Shown: piece after piece, positions 27,468 through 34,391 of the stretch
Layout of the letters: every line of letters starts with the position of its first letter
Numbering within the stretch: the first letter of the stretch is position 1
Source of the DNA: Poriferisodalis sp965204125
Lineage (GTDB): Bacteria > Actinomycetota > Acidimicrobiia > Acidimicrobiales > Poriferisodalaceae
Length of the DNA stretch: 64,000 nucleotides
Direction of reading: 5' to 3'
Assembly (NCBI RefSeq): GCF_965204125.1
Contig: NZ_OZ241968.1
Location: forward strand, 2,418,001 to 2,482,000
Notes under the pieces: model-generated
What the model was told of the DNA's origin: nothing
Database searches by the model: none
Seen by the model: the letters and a program-made list of their open reading frames with translations, nothing else
Position numbers and translations under genes: made by a program

Positions 27468-28585
27468 ACGCGGTGCCACTTCGAGGGCGCGTGCGCGATC
27501 TCGCTCGCCGCCTGCGAGGGCGGGACAGGGCTCGCCGCCTGGGAGGGCGGGACAGGGCTCGCCGCCTGGGAGGGCGGGACAGGGCTCGCCGCCTGGGAGG
27601 GCGGGACAGGGCCATAGTGCTGGGGTACCAGGTGGGGGCGTCAGCCGCCCGGCTGGCTCCGCTGTGGCTCACCGAGCACGTGGCCGAGCTGGCCGGACCG
27701 GTACTCGCCCGGCTGATGCCTGCCAAAGCAGCCATGGTCCGGCGGCATCAGGCCCGCGCGCAGCGCTGGGTCGCTGACCGTGCCGGGAACCCAGAGACCG
27801 GCCGAGCATCGACCCCGCCGGCATCGGCCCCCGAGTCGGCCGCCGACTCCGCAGGCAGCCTTCACCGGGCCACAGCGGCTGCGTTCAGCTCCTATGCCCG
27901 CTACTGGCTCGAATCGTTTCGCTTGCCCGCGCTGAGCGAGCTCACCTTGGACCGGGGCATCGACGTGCCGGCCTATCACCACGTGGAGCAAGCCCTCGAA
28001 CGTGGCAACGGCGTCATCTTGGCCCTCCCGCACTTGGGCGGTTGGGAGTGGGCCGGGTTCTGGATGGCGACGGTCAATCGACTGCCGATCACCGTGGTGG
28101 TGGAACCGCTCGATCCGCCGGAGCTGTTCGAGTGGTTCGCCGACTTCCGTGAGCGATTGGGCATGCGAGTGGTGCCGCTGGGGCCGAACGCCGGACGCGA
28201 GGTGCTCGGCGCGCTGCGACGCAACGAGATCGTCTGCCTGCTGTGCGACCGTGACCTCACCAGCGACGGCATCGAGGTGAACTTCGGAGATGAGCGAACG
28301 ACCCTGCCGGCGGGTCCGGCAATGCTGGCGTTGCGATCAGGCGCCGCGCTGCTGCCGACCGCGGTGTACTTCCGCCCCCGCGGCAGGCACCTGGGTACGG
28401 TTCGGCCGCCCATCGATGTCTCGCGGCACGGCCGCCTGCGCGACGATGTGGCCGCCGTCACGCAGCGGCTCGCCGACGAGCTGGTCACGCTGATTGCCGC
28501 AGAACCGCACCAGTGGCACCTCTTCGGCCCCAACTGGCCGTCAGATCGAGCCGCCGGCGCCAGCGACGCGGCCGAGGCGCCATAG
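27464..28585 (+). CDS. patA: Phosphatidylinositol mannoside acyltransferase (PatA-like) with Arg-rich repeat N-terminus
   Basis: A 373-residue LpxL/HtrB-type acyltransferase. The catalytic H-x4-E is H190-LGGW-E195 in LALPHLGGWEWAG, and NEIVCLLCDRDLTSDGIEVNF follows as in the family. In mycobacteria PatA acylates the mannose of PIM. The GTG at 27464 overlaps the pgsA stop. Residues about 14-49 are four near-identical 9-residue units (ARRLGGRDR), encoded by a 27-bp tandem repeat, placed before the normal N-terminal segment (IVLGYQVGASAARLAPLW). This extension is not a family feature. Confidence 0.87.
   Translation: MNAVPLRGRVRDLARRLRGRDRARRLGGRDRARRLGGRDRARRLGGRDRAIVLGYQVGASAARLAPLWLTEHVAELAGPVLARLMPAKAAMVRRHQARAQRWVADRAGNPETGRASTPPASAPESAADSAGSLHRATAAAFSSYARYWLESFRLPALSELTLDRGIDVPAYHHVEQALERGNGVILALPHLGGWEWAGFWMATVNRLPITVVVEPLDPPELFEWFADFRERLGMRVVPLGPNAGREVLGALRRNEIVCLLCDRDLTSDGIEVNFGDERTTLPAGPAMLALRSGAALLPTAVYFRPRGRHLGTVRPPIDVSRHGRLRDDVAAVTQRLADELVTLIAAEPHQWHLFGPNWPSDRAAGASDAAEAP
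27503..27610 (+). repeat. Four tandem 27-bp units within patA
   Basis: Units at 27503, 27530, 27557 and 27584 keep the reading frame and encode ARR-L/R-GGRDR-type 9-mers. Units 2-4 are identical and unit 1 differs by one base (CTGCGAGG for CTGGGAGG). The near identity suggests recent expansion. Confidence 0.85.
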
Positions 28586-28737
28586 CAGCGAGCCTCGATC
28601 GGGCTTGTTGCGGCGTCTGTGCCGCGCCTAGCGTCGCGTCCGACAGTGAGTATTCCCGCGTAGATCGTCGGCGATGTTCGCCCGATCTGATGCGCCCATC
28701 TGATGCAACCGCCCCTTCGACAGTGAGGAACGGCTGA

Positions 28738-29823
28738 GTGAGAATCGGGATCATCTCGCCGTATAGCCTGACCAGCGCCGGCGGCGTCCAGGTGCAGGTG
28801 CTGGGTCTGGCCCGTGCGCTGGCCGCGAACGGTCACGACACCAGGGTGCTAGCGCCCTGTGACGGCGCTCCGCCCCAGACCGGCGTGACGCCGCTCGGCG
28901 CAAGCATCCCCACGTTCGCGAACGGGTCGGTCGCCCCGATCGCGCCCGACTTCGCTTGCACGCTGCGGACCGTGCGGGCACTGCGCGATGAGGAGTTCGA
29001 CGTTCTGCACCTGCATGAACCGCTGTGTCCCGGGCCCACGCAGACGGCGCTGTTCCTGCGCTCTGCGCCGATTGTGGGCACGTGGCATGCAGCGGGCGGC
29101 AGCCTCGCCTATCTCGTGCCGGGAACGCGGTGGCTGGCGTCTCGGATCGACATTCGGGCCGCAGTCTCGGCTGATGCCGCCGAGATGGCGCGCAACGGCG
29201 TCGGCGGCGATTACGAACTCGTCTTCAACGGCGTCGAGCTCGACCACTTCGACGAAGCGGTTCCTAAGCGCAACGAAGCGCCCACCATTGCCTACATCGG
29301 TCGCCACGAGCCGCGCAAGGGCCTCACGGTGCTGCTTGAGGCCATGTCACGGCTGCCCGAAGGCGTCCGGCTGTGGGTGATGTCGCGCGGCCCGCAGACC
29401 GAGGAGTTGCAGCGCAAGTACCAGCGCGACACGCGCATCGAATGGCTGGGCCGGGTCAGCGAGGCCGAGAAGCTGGCGCGCATCAAAGGCGCCGACGTGC
29501 TGTGCGTGCCTTCGCTGCATGGCGAGAGTTTCGGCGTGGTGCTGCTGGAGGCGATGGCGGCGCGCACGCCGGTGGTCGCGAGCGACCTGCCCGGTTATCG
29601 CAACGTCGTCGGCGTCGGCGACGAAGCCGTGCTCGTGGCCCCCGGCGACTCGAAGGCGCTCGCGAAGGCGCTCATCGGCGTGCTCACGCGTCCCGACCGG
29701 GCGGCCGATCTGGTCGCAGCGGGCCGTCAGCGCGCCGAGCAATTCTCGATGGCCCGCTTGGCAGACATCTACGCCGACATGTACGAGCGCGCCATCGCCC
29801 AACGCGCCTCCGCCCAAGGCTGA
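28738..29823 (+). CDS. pimA: Phosphatidylinositol alpha-mannosyltransferase (PimA), GT4 family
   Basis: A 361-residue GT-B glycosyltransferase that adds the first mannose from GDP-mannose to phosphatidylinositol on the cytoplasmic face. Features: MRIGIISPYSLTSAGGVQVQV with the glycine-rich donor loop, HLHEPLCPG, the nucleotide-binding IGRHEPRKG with Arg and Lys, and the E-x7-E motif in HGESFGVVLLEAM. The GTG at 28738 has GAGGAA eight bases upstream, so it has its own ribosome site after a 152-bp gap from patA. Confidence 0.92.
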   Translation: MRIGIISPYSLTSAGGVQVQVLGLARALAANGHDTRVLAPCDGAPPQTGVTPLGASIPTFANGSVAPIAPDFACTLRTVRALRDEEFDVLHLHEPLCPGPTQTALFLRSAPIVGTWHAAGGSLAYLVPGTRWLASRIDIRAAVSADAAEMARNGVGGDYELVFNGVELDHFDEAVPKRNEAPTIAYIGRHEPRKGLTVLLEAMSRLPEGVRLWVMSRGPQTEELQRKYQRDTRIEWLGRVSEAEKLARIKGADVLCVPSLHGESFGVVLLEAMAARTPVVASDLPGYRNVVGVGDEAVLVAPGDSKALAKALIGVLTRPDRAADLVAAGRQRAEQFSMARLADIYADMYERAIAQRASAQG

Positions 29824-29908
29824 GCTGCCAGCGAACTGGTGGCTCGGCGAGCGTGATCGTCAACGTACGCGACACATCGGCGTGGTGCGGGTGAGCGGGG
29901 CCGGTTGA

Positions 29909-30724
29909 ATGCTGCGGGTGGACCCGCTGTTCGCCATCTATCGCGGTCGAGCCGACAAGCTGCTGGCGGAGTTCTGGGCTGTGCATCTGGTTGCGGCGGC
30001 GATCGTCGGCGTGCTGGTGGCGCTGTTCACCGGGGTCGGCTGGTGGGCGCTGCCGATCGCGCTTCCGGCGGCGTGCGCGCTCGCAGCCGTCGAGCTGGCG
30101 GTGGGGGAGCGGCGCTTGCACCGCGCGCTCATCGGGGCCGGCTTGGGGCCGAGCGACGCGGGCAGCCAGCCCCGCCTGGAGAACGTCGTCAACGGAGTCT
30201 GCCTGCTCGTGGGCGTTCCGGTGCCAGCGCTCGCTGTCGCTCCGAGGTCGGCCGCGAACGCGACGGTGTTCGGCCGGCGGCCAGATCGCTCCACCCTCGT
30301 GGTCACCCAGGGCTTGCTCGACGCGTTGAATCGCATCGAGCTGGAGGCCGTCGTGGCGCGGTTGCTCACGCAGATTCGTGACGGTCGGGCTGCCTACCTG
30401 ACCACCGCCGTGACCACCGTGGGGCTTCCGGCGCTGCTGTGGCCGGCGCTGTGGCCACTGGTGCAGGCTCGCACCGAGCGCGAGGCCAGCACCGGCAGCG
30501 ATTTCGACGACGATGCCGAAGCCGTACGACTGACCCGCTACCCGCCCGGTCTCGCCGATGCGCTCGAGACGATGTCGGCAGCTGGCGTTCGCACGGATGC
30601 ACCGCGGGTGACCTGGCCGCTGTGGCTGGCTGATCCGAGGGCCGATTCCAGCATTGCTCCGGACAGCCTGCCTGACTACCGGGCCGACCTCGAGACACGA
30701 GTTGCCGTACTGCGCGAATTCTGA
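29909..30724 (+). CDS. M48/HtpX-like membrane protein lacking the zinc-protease motif
   Basis: A 271-residue protein. Two transmembrane helices (about residues 25-65) precede an HtpX-like domain: RLENVVNGVCLLVGVPVPAL, NATVFGRRPDRSTLVVTQGLLDALNRIELEAVVA. In active M48 proteases HExxH follows here. This protein has R151-L152-L-T-Q155, so both zinc His and the catalytic Glu are gone. It should therefore be inactive as a protease and might act as a chaperone or regulator. It is placed between pimA and pdxS in the rightward block. Confidence 0.8.
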   Translation: MLRVDPLFAIYRGRADKLLAEFWAVHLVAAAIVGVLVALFTGVGWWALPIALPAACALAAVELAVGERRLHRALIGAGLGPSDAGSQPRLENVVNGVCLLVGVPVPALAVAPRSAANATVFGRRPDRSTLVVTQGLLDALNRIELEAVVARLLTQIRDGRAAYLTTAVTTVGLPALLWPALWPLVQARTEREASTGSDFDDDAEAVRLTRYPPGLADALETMSAAGVRTDAPRVTWPLWLADPRADSSIAPDSLPDYRADLETRVAVLREF

Positions 30725-30758
30725 CCAGCACCTCTGGGGCAGCACTGGGGCCGTTCCC

Positions 30759-30764
30759 TACACT
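30759..30764 (+). promoter_or_regulatory. -10-like hexamer upstream of pdxS
   Basis: TACACT lies 6 nt before the ATG at 30771 with no ribosome site between, fitting a leaderless transcript internal to the gene block. Confidence 0.4.
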
Positions 30765-30770
30765 GAGCGC

Positions 30771-31670
30771 ATGAATTCAGGTGACGGAGCGTCTCATCTG
30801 GTCGGAACGGTGCGAGTCAAGCGCGGGCTTGCCGACATGCTCCGGGGCGGCGTCATCATGGATGTCGTCACGCCCGAGCAGGCCAAGATTGCGGAGGACG
30901 CCGGGGCGGTTGCTGTCATGGCGCTCGAACGCGTGCCGGCCGACATTCGCCGTGACGGCGGTGTGGCCCGCATGAGCGATCCGGCGATGATCGAAGGCAT
31001 CCAGGCAGCCGTGACGATTCCGGTCATGGCCAAGGCCCGGATCGGCCACTTCGGCGAGGCCCAGGTGCTGGAATCCCTCGATGTCGATTACATCGACGAA
31101 TCCGAGGTGCTGACCCCTGCGGACGAGGCGCATCACATCGACAAGTGGGCGTTCACCGTCCCGTTCGTCTGCGGCGCCACGAACCTCGGCGAGGCGCTGC
31201 GGCGTATCTCTGAGGGTGCCTGCATGATTCGCTCCAAGGGCGAGGCCGGCACCGGCAACATCGTCGAGGCCGTGCGTCACCTGAGGGCCATCACAGGCGA
31301 CATCCGCAAGATCACCCAGGCCGATGCCGCCGAGCTGTTCGACTGGGCGAAGCAGCTGCAGTCGCCGCTCGGCCTGGTGCAGGAGATCGCCGAGACCGGA
31401 CGCCTGCCGGTGCCCCTGTTCTGCGCCGGCGGCATCGCGACACCGGCCGACGCATCACTGGTGATGCAACTCGGCGCCGAGGCAGTGTTCGTGGGCTCGG
31501 GCATCTTCAAGAGCGAAGACCCTGGGCCGAGGGCCGAGGCGATCGTCGAGGCCACCACCCACTACCGCGATCCATCGGTGGTGGCCAAGGTCAGCCGAGG
31601 TCTCGGCAGCGCCATGCCGGGTCTTGAGATGGAAGGCCTCGAAACCAAGCTCGCCGACCGCGGCTGGTAA
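30771..31670 (+). CDS. pdxS: Pyridoxal 5'-phosphate synthase subunit PdxS
   Basis: A 299-residue TIM-barrel synthase that builds PLP from ribose 5-phosphate, glyceraldehyde 3-phosphate and ammonia from PdxT. Hallmarks: RGGVIMDVVTPEQAKIAEDAGA with the active Asp, VMAKARIGHFGEAQ with the Lys that forms the imine, and MIRSKGEAGTGNIVEA with the second Lys. Full family length. It precedes pdxT by 21 bp. Downstream of pimA as in mycobacterial genomes. Confidence 0.97.
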   Translation: MNSGDGASHLVGTVRVKRGLADMLRGGVIMDVVTPEQAKIAEDAGAVAVMALERVPADIRRDGGVARMSDPAMIEGIQAAVTIPVMAKARIGHFGEAQVLESLDVDYIDESEVLTPADEAHHIDKWAFTVPFVCGATNLGEALRRISEGACMIRSKGEAGTGNIVEAVRHLRAITGDIRKITQADAAELFDWAKQLQSPLGLVQEIAETGRLPVPLFCAGGIATPADASLVMQLGAEAVFVGSGIFKSEDPGPRAEAIVEATTHYRDPSVVAKVSRGLGSAMPGLEMEGLETKLADRGW

Positions 31671-31691
31671 GCGCTGGATCGCAGCGCCACG

Positions 31692-32333
31692 GTGACCGCG
31701 AGCGACAGCCAGCCGCTGATCGGTGTTGTAGCGCTGCAGGGAGCTGCAGCCGAGCATGTTGCCGCCTTCAGGCGCGCCGGGGCCAGAGCAGTCGAAGTCC
31801 GAGTGCCTGCAGATCTCGACGGCGTCGATGCTGTGGCGCTCCCGGGCGGGGAATCGACCACGATGTCGCACCTGCTCCGCACGAGCGGGCTGTTCGATGA
31901 GCTGTCTGAACGCCTGGCCGGCGGCATGCCGGCGTTCGGCACCTGCGCGGGCATGATCCTGCTCGCCGTCGATGTGCTCGACGGCCGTCCGGATCAACGC
32001 TGCTTCGGCGCCATCGACATCTCGGTGCGTCGCAATGCATTCGGCCGTCAAGTCGCCAGCTTCGAGGCGGAGCTCACCACCGACGGCCTCGACGAGCCGT
32101 TCAAGGCGGTGTTCATTCGAGCACCGTGGGTGGAGCGCGCAGGCGACAGCGTCGAGGTGCTCGCAGAGATCAGGCCCGCGTCAAACTCGTCGACCGACGG
32201 CGTTCCGTCGTCGGTTCCGGTGCTGTGCCGGTCGGGACCGATCCTGGTGTCGAGCTTCCACCCGGAGCTGACGGCGGACGACCGTATTCACCAGATCTTC
32301 CTGGACATGGTCGGCGCATCCATGGCCCGCTGA
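31692..32333 (+). CDS. pdxT: Pyridoxal 5'-phosphate synthase glutaminase subunit PdxT
   Basis: A 213-residue class I glutaminase that feeds ammonia to PdxS. GVVALQGAAAEHVAAFRRAGA is the N-terminal signature, LPGGESTTMSHLL the oxyanion region, and GTCAGMILLA holds the nucleophilic Cys. SSFHPELTADDRIHQ holds the His-Glu of the triad. The GTG at 31692 gives the standard N-terminus. Forms the PLP synthase complex with PdxS. Confidence 0.96.
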   Translation: MTASDSQPLIGVVALQGAAAEHVAAFRRAGARAVEVRVPADLDGVDAVALPGGESTTMSHLLRTSGLFDELSERLAGGMPAFGTCAGMILLAVDVLDGRPDQRCFGAIDISVRRNAFGRQVASFEAELTTDGLDEPFKAVFIRAPWVERAGDSVEVLAEIRPASNSSTDGVPSSVPVLCRSGPILVSSFHPELTADDRIHQIFLDMVGASMAR

Positions 32334-32361
32334 GCTGCCGAGCGCGGCTCACTGCTGCCGC

Positions 32362-32471
32362 GGGCCGAACGCCTTGAAGATCCACTCCGTCACGGTGTGC
32401 CACGTGTCTTCTGGGGGCCGAACGCCTTGAAGATCCACTCCGTCACGGTGTGCCACGTCCCCCCCCCCCCC
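32362..32471. repeat. 44-bp direct duplication (period 53) followed by a C13 tract
   Basis: Identical 44-mers at 32362-32405 and 32415-32458 start with GGGCCGAACGCCTTGAAGAT. A run of 13 C follows at 32459-32471. The period is not a multiple of 3, so the duplication changes the 3' end of the truncated tetR gene. Confidence 0.9.
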
Positions 32472-32842
32472 TCTATCTGCTCCAACGCGTGGGCGCCGAG
32501 GCCGAGGGCTTGGCAGAAGCACACGATCGAATCCGTCGGAAGTCCCGGGTCGATCAGGCCGTCTTGCTTGGCCTCTTCGACGATTGCTGCGAGGGCCTCG
32601 GTGTCGAAGAGACGGAGGTGAGGATCGCTGCCTGCGAGCCGTCCCGATTCGCGCAGGCTTGAGTTCGTCTCAGGCGCAGCACTGTCGGTGCCGAAGGTCG
32701 CGTCATACAGCCGCTGTTCGATGTCCCCGAGTTCGCTGCGGCCGTTCCCGGAGCTGCCATCTGAACGGTCGGAGTTCGAAGTCTGAGACACAACCGTCGA
32801 ATCATAGTCATGATTACTGGTTCGTGACCGTATTGCCAACAT
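32390..32842 (-). pseudogene. Truncated TetR-family regulator (C-terminal domain only)
   Basis: A 150-residue frame whose middle, EALAAIVEEAKQDGLIDPGLPTDSIVCFCQALGLG, matches the ligand domain of the neighbouring intact TetR (DALSKLVNEGKAAGIFDESLSTELVVLCCQALSIG). No helix-turn-helix is present; the first 50 residues are Ser/Asp-rich. The 3' end is disturbed by a C13 tract and a 53-bp-period duplication, without which it would end WIFKAFGPRQQ. Most likely a decayed paralogue. A role as a dominant-negative ligand-domain protein cannot be excluded. Confidence 0.6.
32800..32815. promoter_or_regulatory. AT-rich inverted repeat
   Basis: AATCAT-AGTC-ATGATT, an AT-rich palindrome in GC-rich surroundings, lies just inside the 5' end of the truncated tetR frame and could be the operator/promoter region of the original gene. 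Confidence 0.35.
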
Positions 32843-32921
32843 GGAATGAACAGCTCACAGATATGAAACAGTCAATGCTCCGTATGGCCGACTGCAGACG
32901 TGAGCCCGCAGCCCACGCCGA

Positions 32922-33581
32922 TCAATCATCGGGTTGGCGATCGGCCTCCGACGGTGCCCAACTGCTCACCATGCGTGCGATCAGCTCGTCCCACTGCTCG
33001 GCGTCCTCGCTGGTGATGCGATCCTCCGACACCGAGAGCGCGAGCAGCGTGCCGATGCTGAGGGCTTGGCAGCACAGCACGACGAGCTCCGTGCTCAGAG
33101 ACTCGTCGAAGATCCCCGCCGCCTTGCCTTCGTTCACCAGCTTGGACAGGGCGTCGGCCTCGGCGTCGACGGCTTGCGCGATGCCAGCCCTCATCGCTGC
33201 ATCGCGCCTGGCCAGCACGTACGCCTCCACGAACAGGCCGCTCGTATCGTGGTCGGCAGACCGCAGCTGATCCGCACTGAGCGTGGCAGCAATCGGGTCC
33301 GACTGCTGCTGGGCCGTGCTGTCGCCCGTCAGGCGCTGCGACATCAGATGGTTGACAGCAGCAAGAAAGAGCTCGTGCTTGCCCCGCCAGCGGGCATAGA
33401 TGGAACCAGTCGTCAGGCCGCTGCGGCGAGTGATATCGAGGACTTTGGCGGCCTCGAAACCGTGTTCGCTGAACTCGGCCACGGCCGCGTCCAGCAGACG
33501 CCGGGCGATGTCGGCGGAGCGACGGGCCCTCTTGCCTCCGTCAGACGTGTCAATGTCATGCGGCTTCGTCAAGGTGAACAA
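32922..33581 (-). CDS. TetR/AcrR family transcriptional regulator
   Basis: A 219-residue regulator. The N-terminal helix-turn-helix is clear: ARRLLDAAVAEFSEHGFEAAKVLDITRRSGLTTGSIYARWRGKHELFLAAV (residues about 26-76). The ligand domain fills the rest and ends with WDELIARMVSSW. No ATG precedes the domain; TTG codons at 33581 or 33572 are the likely starts. A nested inverted repeat at 33579-33634 covers the start region and could be the autoregulatory operator. Inducer unknown. Confidence 0.88.
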   Translation of the reverse strand: MFTLTKPHDIDTSDGGKRARRSADIARRLLDAAVAEFSEHGFEAAKVLDITRRSGLTTGSIYARWRGKHELFLAAVNHLMSQRLTGDSTAQQQSDPIAATLSADQLRSADHDTSGLFVEAYVLARRDAAMRAGIAQAVDAEADALSKLVNEGKAAGIFDESLSTELVVLCCQALSIGTLLALSVSEDRITSEDAEQWDELIARMVSSWAPSEADRQPDD

Positions 33582-33634
33582 CCAACGGGGAGTCTGCGGC
33601 CATGAGCAGCGTAGTGCCGCTGCTCCGTTGGTTG
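33579..33634. promoter_or_regulatory. Nested inverted repeats at the tetR start
   Basis: Outer arms are CAACCAACGG (33579-33588) and CCGTTGGTTG (33625-33634). Inside them GAGCAGCG (33604-33611) and CGCTGCTC (33618-33625) form a perfect 8-bp stem with a 6-nt loop. Position over the translation start fits an operator or a translation-blocking leader. Confidence 0.5.
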
Positions 33635-33802
33635 TGGTCGCGGCGCGGCGTCCGGCTGGCGCAGCGCCCGACGAATGGCTTGTTTGGTGAGCCGCCGTGC
33701 GGCCATACCGGCTGCGGACGGTAAATCCATGAAATCACATGTAATTATTTGTTATATACTCAGAGAAAGAACAGAGGCTCCGGCAAGTCGAGGTATAGGC
33801 TG

Positions 33803-34321
33803 ATGTCAACAGCAACCACCGAAGGCGGTTACGTGCCACTTGGTTACGTGCAAGACACCAATCAGGCGCTGTTCGATCTCAAGGTTGACATGGCGCGCGT
33901 CGAGGACAGCGTCTTGTCCACCATCCGCACGGAGATTCGTGGTGCGGAGCGCAGGCTGACCGAACGCTTGGACGGCCATGACGCCCGGTTCGACAGTCAT
34001 GACGCCCGGTTCGACGCTCTTGAGGCTCGGCTGGACGGCCATGACGCCCGGTTCGACAGTCATGACGCCCGGTTCGACGCTCTTGAGGCTCGGCTGGACG
34101 GCCATGACGCCCGGTTCGACAGTCATGACGCTCGGTTCGACGCTCTTGAGGCTCGGCTGGACGGTCATGACGCTCGGTTCGACGCTCTTGAGACACGCAT
34201 GGACGGTCTCGAGACCCGCATGGACCGTCTCGAGACCCGGATGGATGCTCTTGAGACCCGGATGGAACGGGTGGAGTCAAAGCTCGATCTGGTGCTGGAG
34301 CAGCTCGCAGCCCGAGGGTAG
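33803..34321 (+). CDS. Repeat-built coiled-coil protein (HDARFD heptads)
   Basis: A 172-residue protein without signal or membrane segment. After 55 residues (YVPLGYVQDTNQALFDLKVDMARVEDSV) it is almost wholly heptads: three 21-residue units (LDGHDAR-FDSHDAR-FDALEAR), then LETRMDG/LETRMDR units to the end. Leu and Phe recur every seven residues, so a long coiled coil is expected. The units are 63-bp near-exact DNA repeats. GAGG nine bases before ATG 33803 and TATACT at 33755-33760 support expression. One of four such proteins in the window; function unknown. Confidence 0.75.
   Translation: MSTATTEGGYVPLGYVQDTNQALFDLKVDMARVEDSVLSTIRTEIRGAERRLTERLDGHDARFDSHDARFDALEARLDGHDARFDSHDARFDALEARLDGHDARFDSHDARFDALEARLDGHDARFDALETRMDGLETRMDRLETRMDALETRMERVESKLDLVLEQLAARG
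33971..34159 (+). repeat. Three 63-bp tandem units in the coiled-coil gene
   Basis: Units 33971-34033, 34034-34096 and 34097-34159 differ by only a base or so, and a partial fourth follows. They encode three heptads each. Confidence 0.85.
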
Positions 34322-34339
34322 GCATCTGCTGCAGCATCC

Positions 34340-34391
34340 GATCTCGCCGGCGCTGCTGGGCTACGTGAGCGACCCCGCAGCAGTCGAGATC
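34340..34391. terminator. Possible bidirectional stem-loop between convergent genes
   Basis: GATCTC (34340-34345) pairs with GAGATC (34386-34391), and GCTGCTGGG pairs imperfectly with CCCCGCAGC inside. It sits in the 68-bp gap between two convergent genes. No T-tract follows. Confidence 0.35.

Noticed and set aside
33971..34159. Possible CRISPR array because of regular repeats
   Set aside because: Units are contiguous with no unique spacers and encode in-frame heptads.
33806..34337. Minus-strand repeat frames opposite the HDARFD gene
   Set aside because: Mirror of the plus-strand heptad repeats; only the plus frame has a ribosome site and heptad logic.
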